Positions 44,124 to 50,095 of a stretch of 50,095 bases of DNA are shown one piece after another. The stretch is from Stenotrophomonas geniculata ATCC 19374 = JCM 13324 (GTDB taxonomy: Bacteria > Pseudomonadota > Gammaproteobacteria > Xanthomonadales > Xanthomonadaceae): assembly GCF_001431625.1 (NCBI RefSeq), contig NZ_LLXT01000133.1, positions 1 to 50,095 of the forward strand, in the 5' to 3' direction. Each line of letters begins with the position of its first letter. Positions within the stretch are counted from its first letter, which is position 1. A program made the translations under genes and the position numbers. Under the pieces are notes generated by a model. It did not search any database and was not told where the DNA came from. It saw nothing but the letters and a program-made list of their open reading frames with translations.

Positions 44124-45194
44124 ATGGACAAGCCGCGCTATACCGTAGAGATCGTTATTGCTGCACCTGGCACACCGCTGATCGACCCCAGGACGCACAA
44201 GCAGGCCGTCGACGCTGAGGGTGTTCCGCAGACGTCCGCCCCAGGGCATATGTTCTACGTCCTGCATGCACCCGGCGTGCCTGCGAAGAGCTATGGATTT
44301 GCTCCCAAGGAGCACGGAAGCATGAATGGTCCTGGCGCCATCATGGAGGATGACGCAACGGTCTATAGAGACCCGCGCTACACCCGTACCCTCGAGATCA
44401 GCGAAGAGCAGTACAGGAAGCTCCAGCAGTTCGGCTCGGACCCGGAGAAATTTGGTTTCAGCAAGCACTATCAGGATGTTCGCCACAACTGCGTGGACTT
44501 CACTTGGGAAGCGCTGAATCACGCGGGCATCCAGCGGAAAAGCAGCATCGACGTGAACGCGTTGGGTGGTCCCGCCGGCCAGCTTCTTCCGGATGTTCGC
44601 ATTCCTCTTGACATCAAGGGGGCAGGCAAGGATGCATTCCGACCGCTGCGCAACATCCACGGTGTGGATAGCATTGATCCGCCGTTTCCGGACAGCGAGC
44701 TCAACCAGAGGAAAACCAATCCCCTGCCGGAGCGCAGTCTCAAGCAACACATGCTGAGTGATGCCGAGGGCATGGGCGAACGAAGCGGTGATCTTCCGGC
44801 CCGGCACAGCAACGACCCGCTGCTCTCGCAGATCCACCAGGGCGTGGCCCGGCTCGATGCAGAGCGGGGCCGTGCCTTCGATGCCACCAGCGAGAACATC
44901 AGTGCCAGCCTGTACGCGCTGGCCAAGGCCAATGGCCTGACCCAGGTCGACCATGTGCTGTTGAGCGATCGCACCGCGCAGGCCGATGTGGCGCAGAGCA
45001 TCTTCATCGTCCAGGGGGAGCGCAACGACCCGGCACAGTTGCGGGCCAGCATGCCAACGGCGGTGGCCGCGCAGACACCGGCAGAAATCTCCTTCGAGCG
45101 CGCTGAGCAGCTGTCGCAGTCTGGGCAGACGCGTACGCAGGATGAGCTGCAGCAGCGCCAGGTGCAGGAGCAGTCCGGGCCGCGCATGGCCTAG
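44124..45194 (+). CDS. XVIPCD effector with permuted papain-like N-terminal domain
   Basis: The 356-aa protein shares its N-terminal domain with the effector at 41118: AAPGTPL, GHMFYVL with His42, SYGFAPKEHG, YTRTLEISEEQY, and HNCVDFTWEALNHAGI with Cys123. The His...Cys order suggests a circularly permuted NlpC/P60-like amidase, inferred to act on peptidoglycan. A long linker leads to the XVIPCD (about 233-330: GVARLDAERGRAFD, QVDHVLLSD, SIFIVQGE, MPTAVAAQTP) and a Gln-rich tail. The start follows GGAAGGAACGAAGGA. Its immunity lipoprotein gene is directly upstream. Confidence 0.85.
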   Translation: MDKPRYTVEIVIAAPGTPLIDPRTHKQAVDAEGVPQTSAPGHMFYVLHAPGVPAKSYGFAPKEHGSMNGPGAIMEDDATVYRDPRYTRTLEISEEQYRKLQQFGSDPEKFGFSKHYQDVRHNCVDFTWEALNHAGIQRKSSIDVNALGGPAGQLLPDVRIPLDIKGAGKDAFRPLRNIHGVDSIDPPFPDSELNQRKTNPLPERSLKQHMLSDAEGMGERSGDLPARHSNDPLLSQIHQGVARLDAERGRAFDATSENISASLYALAKANGLTQVDHVLLSDRTAQADVAQSIFIVQGERNDPAQLRASMPTAVAAQTPAEISFERAEQLSQSGQTRTQDELQQRQVQEQSGPRMA

Positions 45195-45256
45195 GGCGGC
45201 AAGCGTAAGGCGAGCCGACGTTCTCGCGGTGGGCCGCCGGTAACGCTGGAGGCGGC

Positions 45257-45673
45257 TCAGCCCAGGCGGTGTGCTGGGTTCTGCTGTTGTTCCTGCTCAC
45301 GGGCCTGCTGTTCGGGCAGCTGCCCCATGGCCGGTTGCTGCGGGGCAATGCCGAGCTTCTGCATCGACTGCTCCACCGGCATCTGCGCGGCCACTGCGGT
45401 CGGCATCATCGCCCGCAGGTGCGCCGGATTGGCCGGGTCGCCCTGTACCACGAAGATGTTGTGTCCCGCCGGCTGGTTGGCCGTGGCGTTGCTGACCAGC
45501 ACGTGGTCGACCTGCTGCAGACCCTGCTCGCGGGCCAGCACGGTCAGGCTGGCGGTCAGCCGCTCGCTGGTCTGGTCGAACGGACGGCCATGCTGGGCAT
45601 CCAGGGCAGCCACGCCCTGACGGATCTGCTGGTTGAGGCCGTACTCGGGATGGTTGGGGGTGATCTCTGCCAT
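45257..45673 (-). CDS. Stand-alone XVIPCD protein
   Basis: The 138-aa product is almost only an XVIPCD (GLNQQIRQGVAALDAQHGRPFD, QVDHVLVSNATANQPAGH, IFVVQGD, MPTAVAAQMP) followed by a Gln-rich tail. It is closest to the domain in the effector at 37553, sharing SNATANQPAGH. There is no toxin domain. It may be the leftover of an effector gene, a recombination cassette for new toxin heads, or a docking competitor. It is convergent with the effector gene at 44124. Confidence 0.82.
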   Translation of the reverse strand: MAEITPNHPEYGLNQQIRQGVAALDAQHGRPFDQTSERLTASLTVLAREQGLQQVDHVLVSNATANQPAGHNIFVVQGDPANPAHLRAMMPTAVAAQMPVEQSMQKLGIAPQQPAMGQLPEQQAREQEQQQNPAHRLG

Positions 45674-45748
45674 GGGGCGATCTGCAGCGGTAGTCGTGAC
45701 GGACCTGGGCAGTATAGAACCGGTCCGTGAACCACCGCATCGCGGCGA

Positions 45749-46228
45749 TCAGTCCGCCGGCTGATGGTCGTAGCTGATCACCCGCTCGGCCAGCCAGCGC
45801 CCGTCCACGCGGCGCCAGACCTGGATGAAACGGGCCTGGCCGGTCCAGTGCTCGATGCCGTTTGCATCGCGCTCGTGGAAGCGGTGGTCGCCGATCTCCA
45901 GAGCGCGATCGTCGTGCAGCGGAAACACCTGCAGCGAGCTTTCCATCAGCTCGCGGCGCAGATGGGTGCGGTTGGCGCGGGTGCTGTCGCACAGGGCGGC
46001 CACGCTGCGGCGGAAGTCGTCACGCTTGCTGGCGGACTTGCCCGCCTTGTCATGGAAGAACTCCATGTCTTCAGTGGTCATGGCTGCGGCCTTGTCGGCA
46101 TCGCAGTCGTCGAACGCGGCGGCGAACAGCTGCGCGTCGGCCTGGCGGATCTGCTCGCGCAGGTCATCGGAGGGCGCGGGTGCGGCGGCGAGGCCGGCGG
46201 CCAGCAGGGGCAGGGTGAGCAGCAGCAT
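45749..46228 (-). CDS. Secreted NTF2-like (SnoaL/DUF4440) protein
   Basis: The 159-aa product begins with a hydrophobic signal (LLLTLPLLAAGLAAAPA) after GGAG. The rest fits the NTF2-like cone fold: ADAQLFAAAFDDCDADKAAAM, MTTEDMEFFHD, and the final QARFIQVWRRVDGRWLAERVISYDH. DUF4440 proteins are diverse and mostly unassigned. Probably periplasmic. Confidence 0.82.
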   Translation of the reverse strand: MLLLTLPLLAAGLAAAPAPSDDLREQIRQADAQLFAAAFDDCDADKAAAMTTEDMEFFHDKAGKSASKRDDFRRSVAALCDSTRANRTHLRRELMESSLQVFPLHDDRALEIGDHRFHERDANGIEHWTGQARFIQVWRRVDGRWLAERVISYDHQPAD

Positions 46229-46449
46229 GGCGAGGCTCCAGGGCGGGATTCATGCAGGCTCGCACGGCGCTCCGAGGGCCGCAGCCGCGCTGCGACGAAA
46301 CGGAATTTCCAGGGCGTGAATGCCCGCATCTATGGATTGGCCGGGTGGCGTGCCCTGTGCAGGCGGTGTCATGGCGACCGGCGATTCCATCACGGTCGCG
46401 ATAGGGGCTGGCCCATAGCCTGAAATCCTCCCCTTCCACAGGAGCTCCC

Positions 46450-47262
46450 ATGCCTGCTTCCCGCGTCCGCCTGCACGTTGAAGACACCGGTGGCGATGGC
46501 CGCCCGGTCATTCTGATTCACGGTTGGCCGCTGTCCGCCGATGCCTGGAAGACGCAGGTGTCGATCCTGCGCGACGCGCAGCACCGGGTGATCAGCTACG
46601 ACCGGCGTGGCTTCGGCCGTTCTGACAAGCCGGCAGAAGGTTACGACTACGACACGCTGGCGGCGGATCTGGCCGGGGTGATCGAGGAACGTGACCTGCG
46701 CGACGTCACCCTGGTCGGCTTCTCGATGGGCGGTGGCGAGGTAGCGCGTTACGTGGCCAACCATGGCCAGGAACGCCTGCACAGTGTGGTGTTTGCAGCA
46801 GCGGTACCGCCGTTCCTGCTACGCAGCGACGACAACCCGGACGGCCCGCTGACCCAGGACAAGGCTGACGAAATGCGCAGTGGTCTGGAGAAAGATCGCG
46901 AGGCGTTCTTCGATGGCTTCACCCGCGATTTCTTCAGCGCCAATGGCCAGTTGATGGTGACCGAAGAGACGCGTCAGGCGGCCATCGCGCTGTGCCATCA
47001 ATCCGACCAGACGGCGGCGCTCGGCTGCATGAAGGCGTTTGCCACCACGGACTTCCGCGATGACCTGAAGAAGATCACGGTGCCAACCCTGATCCTGCAC
47101 GGTGACAGTGACGCCATCGTGCCGTTTGAAGGTTCTGGGCAGCGCACGCACCGGGCCATTCCGGGCAGCGAAGTGGTGATCCTGGAAGGCGCACCACATG
47201 GGTGCAATACCAGCCATGCGGACCACTTCAATCTGGCGCTGCTGAACTTCCTGAAGCGGTAA
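46450..47262 (+). CDS. Alpha/beta hydrolase (non-heme haloperoxidase/esterase-like)
   Basis: The 270-aa protein starts behind AGGAG. It has the oxyanion-region motif LIHGWPLSADAW, the nucleophile elbow GFSMGGGE with Ser92, an acidic residue in LHGDSDAIVPF (about 216-226) and the catalytic His250 in GAPHGC. This is the cofactor-free chloroperoxidase/arylesterase group; the natural substrate is unknown. Cytosolic. A 57-aa gene follows after 9 bp. Confidence 0.9.
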   Translation: MPASRVRLHVEDTGGDGRPVILIHGWPLSADAWKTQVSILRDAQHRVISYDRRGFGRSDKPAEGYDYDTLAADLAGVIEERDLRDVTLVGFSMGGGEVARYVANHGQERLHSVVFAAAVPPFLLRSDDNPDGPLTQDKADEMRSGLEKDREAFFDGFTRDFFSANGQLMVTEETRQAAIALCHQSDQTAALGCMKAFATTDFRDDLKKITVPTLILHGDSDAIVPFEGSGQRTHRAIPGSEVVILEGAPHGCNTSHADHFNLALLNFLKR

Positions 47263-47271
47263 GCTGCGGCC

Positions 47272-47445
47272 ATGCGCCAGACCAAGACACCCCCGTGGAA
47301 GAAGCCCAACCCCAAGGGCCAGACCTCGCAGCCGCTGTCGCCTGCGCAGAAAGAGGCGGCGCGACAGCGGGCGGAAGAGAATGGGCGACGTTACCCGAAT
47401 CTGGTGGACAACATGTGGGCCGCGAAGCTGCCGCGCGGATCGTGA
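47272..47445 (+). CDS. 57-aa basic protein of unknown function
   Basis: A short gene nine bases after the hydrolase stop. The peptide begins MRQTKTPPWKKPNPKGQ, continues SPAQKEAARQRAEENGRRYPNLVDNM and ends in Ser. Lys/Arg-rich N-terminus and an amphipathic helix suggest nucleic-acid or ribosome contact, but this is only a guess. Likely co-transcribed with the hydrolase. Confidence 0.6.
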   Translation: MRQTKTPPWKKPNPKGQTSQPLSPAQKEAARQRAEENGRRYPNLVDNMWAAKLPRGS

Positions 47446-47448
47446 TCT

Positions 47449-47540
47449 GTAGAGTTGAGTCATGCTCGACTCCGCTCTGCATCCATCCACGCATGGCGTG
47501 GATCTACTGCAAAAGCAGCCGAGCGTGGGCTCGGCTCTAC
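47449..47540. repeat. SMAG-like composite repeat
   Basis: A GTAGAGTTGAGTCATGCTCGAC arm (47449-47470), the ATCCACGC-ATG-GCGTGGAT palindrome (47484-47503) and a GCCGAGCGTGGGCTCGGCTCTAC arm (47518-47540) form one block. The right end contains the TAG stop of the minus-strand membrane protein gene. Confidence 0.8.
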
Positions 47541-48217
47541 AGGTTGGCCAGCGGCTTCCAGCCGGGTTCCAGCCAGGGCGCGATCTTGTTCTGGCGGACG
47601 GTGATGGCCTCAACTGGTACCCCAGCCAGGCGTGCAAGCTCTGCACGCAGCACATTGGTATCCACCGGCAGTGCCGCAGCCACCTGCAGCCGATCACCCT
47701 GATGCCTCACCTGTACCGGAAGCGTGGCGTGCGCGTCGTGCTCGCCGCCGGTGCGCCCGATCGGGTAGCGCATCGCTACCGGCCGCGACAGCTGCGCCAG
47801 TGCGGGCTGCCACGCCTGCAGCACGAGAGGCTGCCCGGCAGCGGGAACCTGTACTTCTGCAATCGTGGCCGGGTAGCCAGTGAGGCTCTCGACCATCACC
47901 TGGAAGCGCGCGCCATCCGGCATGACCAGCACGGTGGCGATCAATGCGGAGAACGAGACGAACACGGCCGCGAGGTTCCAGCTGCGCGGCGCGGTGGCCG
48001 GGCGCGTTGCGGTGCGCAGGCCCGTTCTGCGCCGCAGTTTGCGTGCGTAGATGCGCCGGTCCTTCCGGCGCGGGCTGGTGCTGTGCTCGGGCAGGTTCAA
48101 GGGAACCCGTGGAAGGCGCGCTACGCGGGCCTTGATCAGGCGCGACAGCAGCATCCACGCGATCACGAATGCCAGCAGCGGAAGCAGCGTTCTCACCCAC
48201 AGATACAGCGTGACCAT
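47537..48217 (-). CDS. Membrane protein, unknown function
   Basis: ATG 48217 with GAGG nine bases upstream gives 226 aa; a longer version from 48256 is possible. There is one N-terminal membrane helix (LPLLAFVIAWMLL), an Arg-rich cytosolic segment, a second helix (LAAVFVSFSALIATVLVM, about 80-98), then a periplasmic domain (PATIAEVQVPAAGQPLVLQ and VEAITVRQNKIAPW). No family recognised. Stop codon lies inside the neighbouring repeat. Confidence 0.7.
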   Translation of the reverse strand: MVTLYLWVRTLLPLLAFVIAWMLLSRLIKARVARLPRVPLNLPEHSTSPRRKDRRIYARKLRRRTGLRTATRPATAPRSWNLAAVFVSFSALIATVLVMPDGARFQVMVESLTGYPATIAEVQVPAAGQPLVLQAWQPALAQLSRPVAMRYPIGRTGGEHDAHATLPVQVRHQGDRLQVAAALPVDTNVLRAELARLAGVPVEAITVRQNKIAPWLEPGWKPLANL

Positions 48218-48350
48218 CCGCAACACCTCTACATACGACCATCCATGCTCATCCACATCCTACCGGGACCACGCGACGGTTGTCGTATCCGCCAGCCGAC
48301 AAGCACAGGGCGCTTGGTTAGGATGGTCCTTTGTTGTCACGGATGAACCG

Positions 48351-49010
48351 ATGGTCTCTGCTGCTACCCGCTTCTCTCGTATCTGTGGTCCTGGCCCGAT
48401 CCTGCTGGCACTGCAGGTGGTGGCGCTGCTGGCGGTAGCCCTTGCAGCCGGCTTCTTCCACTACCGCGTGGGACTGCTGCTGGAGCCGGTGGATGATGCA
48501 TGCGGCGGGCCCGACCCGGTCGCGCGCATGCAGGTGGCCGAACAGCTGCTGGCGCGGTCCACTGCGCTTGCACCATGGCAACCGTTGCAGTGGATTCCGA
48601 TGGCAGGCGTGGCACTGGCGCTGCTGGGCGCGATGTCGATCAGTGTCTACCGCCTGGGCCGCTTGTCGGAACGCCTGCGACGCGCCAACTGGGGCTTGAT
48701 GGCGCTGCACGCCGCGATCCTGGCGCTGGCCGTCAGGGCATTGCATCTGTACGACATGGCGTGGATCAGCGTAGCCAAACTGTCCCCAGCGGCGTGCCTG
48801 GTGGAACTGGGCGAGCAGGGCCGGCTGCCGCTGGCACAGGCGCAACAGGTGGTATTCGGCATCCTCACCCGCGAGCACGCGCCGCTGCTGCGCAATCCCG
48901 ATGACCTTGCCCTGGTGCTGGTCGCGTTGATGCTGATGGCGATGGCTGCGGGATTCATGCTGTGGCGGGCGATCGTGCGCGAGCGTCAGGTGCAGTCGCG
49001 CAGCCCATAG
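48351..49010 (+). CDS. Membrane protein, unknown function
   Basis: ATG 48351 gives 219 aa with four hydrophobic helices: about 17-38, 80-98, 112-130 and 190-208. The loop between the first two (LLLEPVDDACGGPDPVARM) should be periplasmic. I do not recognise the family. It is divergent from the preceding membrane protein gene. Confidence 0.72.
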   Translation: MVSAATRFSRICGPGPILLALQVVALLAVALAAGFFHYRVGLLLEPVDDACGGPDPVARMQVAEQLLARSTALAPWQPLQWIPMAGVALALLGAMSISVYRLGRLSERLRRANWGLMALHAAILALAVRALHLYDMAWISVAKLSPAACLVELGEQGRLPLAQAQQVVFGILTREHAPLLRNPDDLALVLVALMLMAMAAGFMLWRAIVRERQVQSRSP

Positions 49011-49080
49011 CGGGTGCGTGGCCGACCATGCATCCACAATCGCGCTAAAGTCAGCACTTCGCTCCTGCAAGGATGTGCTG

Positions 49081-50049
49081 ATGCGTTGGTTGCTGCGTGC
49101 TGTGCCATTGCTGCTGTGTTCGTTGGCGGTGCACGCCGCCGAAGTGGATCGCCGGATTGCGGTGACCATCGACGACCTGCCCTGGGCGCGGGTGGACCAG
49201 ATCGTTCCGCCGGACCTGCAGTCGCGGCATGAAGCGCTGATGGCGCAGCTGCATCAGGCAGACGTGCCGGTGGTCGGCTTCGTCAACGGGAACAAGCTTG
49301 AGATCGACGGGCAGGTGCAGCCGGCGCGGGTGCAGATGCTGCGCGACTGGCTGGACGCCGGTTATGTGCTCGGCAACCACACCTACTCGCACATGGATCT
49401 GAACGCCAAGGGCGTACCTGCGTTCCAGCAGGATTTCCTGCGTGGCGAGACGGTGCTGCGGCCGTTGCTGGTCGAGCGTGGGCTGAAGCCGCAGTGGATG
49501 CGTCACCCCTATCTGCGTGCCGGGCGCACGCCGGAAGAACGCGCGGAGATGGACGCGTTCTTCAGGCAGCATGGCTACCGCGTGGCACCGGTGACGGTCG
49601 ACAACGGCGAGTGGGTGTGGGCGTTCGCCTACGCCAACGTGATGAACGAGCAGCCGGATTCACCGGCGCGCGAGGCGACGCTGGCACAGCTGCGCAAGGG
49701 CTACGTGCCGTACATGCTGAACAAGCTGGACTACTACGAGAAGCAGTCGCAGGCACTGCTGGGCTACGCGCTGCCACAGGTCTGGCTGATGCACGCCAAC
49801 GAACTCAATGCAGCCACGTTTGCCGAACTGGTGGCGGCGACGAAGCGCCGCGGCTATCGCTTCATCTCACTGGATGAAGCGATGCGTGACCCGGCCTATG
49901 CACGTGGTGCCGAAGGCTACAGCGGCCGTTACGGCCCGAGCTGGTTGCACCGCTGGGCGATGGCGGAGAAGAAACCGAAGGAGTTCTACGCCGGTGAACC
50001 CGAGGTGCCGGCGTGGGTGATGAAGCTGGCCAAGGTGGATTCGGAGTGA
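49081..50049 (+). CDS. Secreted polysaccharide deacetylase family protein
   Basis: ATG 49081 gives 322 aa with a signal peptide (LLRAVPLLLCSLAVHAAE). NodB-type motifs are complete: TIDDLPW with Asp31-Asp32, HTYSH with metal ligands His100 and His104, and RHPYLRAG. Carbohydrate esterase family 4 enzymes remove acetyl groups from peptidoglycan, chitin-like or exopolysaccharide sugars. The stop codon lies inside a long hairpin at the window end. Confidence 0.9.
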   Translation: MRWLLRAVPLLLCSLAVHAAEVDRRIAVTIDDLPWARVDQIVPPDLQSRHEALMAQLHQADVPVVGFVNGNKLEIDGQVQPARVQMLRDWLDAGYVLGNHTYSHMDLNAKGVPAFQQDFLRGETVLRPLLVERGLKPQWMRHPYLRAGRTPEERAEMDAFFRQHGYRVAPVTVDNGEWVWAFAYANVMNEQPDSPAREATLAQLRKGYVPYMLNKLDYYEKQSQALLGYALPQVWLMHANELNAATFAELVAATKRRGYRFISLDEAMRDPAYARGAEGYSGRYGPSWLHRWAMAEKKPKEFYAGEPEVPAWVMKLAKVDSE

Positions 50050-50095
50050 GGCTCAGCGCTTGACGGCCAGCACACCGTCAAGCGCTGAGCCTCAC
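50046..50095. terminator. 21-bp perfect stem-loop overlapping the deacetylase stop codon
   Basis: GTGAGGCTCAGCGCTTGACGG (50046-50066) pairs perfectly with 50075-50095 around an 8-nt loop. Any T tract lies beyond the window, so terminator function is inferred. Confidence 0.65.

Overview
The window looks like a chromosome segment from Stenotrophomonas (S. maltophilia complex) or a close Xanthomonadaceae relative. The grounds are high G+C in most of the window, many GTAG-bounded palindromes of the SMAG type, an Oar-type TonB-dependent receptor, and several proteins with the XVIPCD domain that marks Xanthomonadales type IV secretion effectors. No rRNA, tRNA, CRISPR array, transposase or integrase was seen. 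The genus call is inference from these markers.

Region 1 (299-9767) is a likely murein-peptide locus. An NlpC/P60 endopeptidase and a dipeptide epimerase sit on the minus strand. Divergent from them are a secreted transglutaminase-fold protein, a large TonB-dependent receptor, a penicillin-binding-type serine hydrolase and a VanX-type D-Ala-D-Ala dipeptidase. Region 2 (9977-26901) is mostly core genome: an EF-hand protein, a HAD hydrolase, 2-oxoadipate dioxygenase/decarboxylase, succinate:acetate-type CoA transferase, glnE, a queuosine precursor transporter, a DUF2145 operon with two paralogous secreted proteins, an ELM1-like protein, a RutE-like nitroreductase, a YceI lipoprotein, and a PadR regulator with a siderophore-interacting reductase (a YqjI/YqjH-like pair). 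aceE (27447-30134) closes this part.

Region 3 (30285-34799) is a clearly lower-GC insert next to aceE. It holds a C5 cytosine methyltransferase on the plus strand, convergent with a three-gene minus-strand operon: HNH endonuclease, GHKL (MORC/MutL/Hsp90-type) ATPase, and a Rossmann-like methyltransferase-like protein. It reads as a restriction-modification-like defence system of the MORC/paraMORC type and is the best candidate for an under-described system. About 1.1 kb without recognisable genes follows it.

Region 4 (35913-45673) is an accessory zone of interbacterial competition genes: three XVIPCD effectors (two sharing a His...Cys, permuted papain-like N-terminal domain), two lipoproteins that look like their immunity partners, a stand-alone XVIPCD protein, several unknown small proteins, a 98-bp direct repeat in front of one effector, and a highly structured inverted-repeat leader in front of a 122-aa protein. 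The secretion machine itself is not in the window.

Region 5 (45749-50095) holds an NTF2-like protein, an alpha/beta hydrolase, a 57-aa basic protein, two membrane proteins and a polysaccharide deacetylase. Palindromic repeats recur between genes throughout. In four places the stop codon of a gene lies inside such a repeat.
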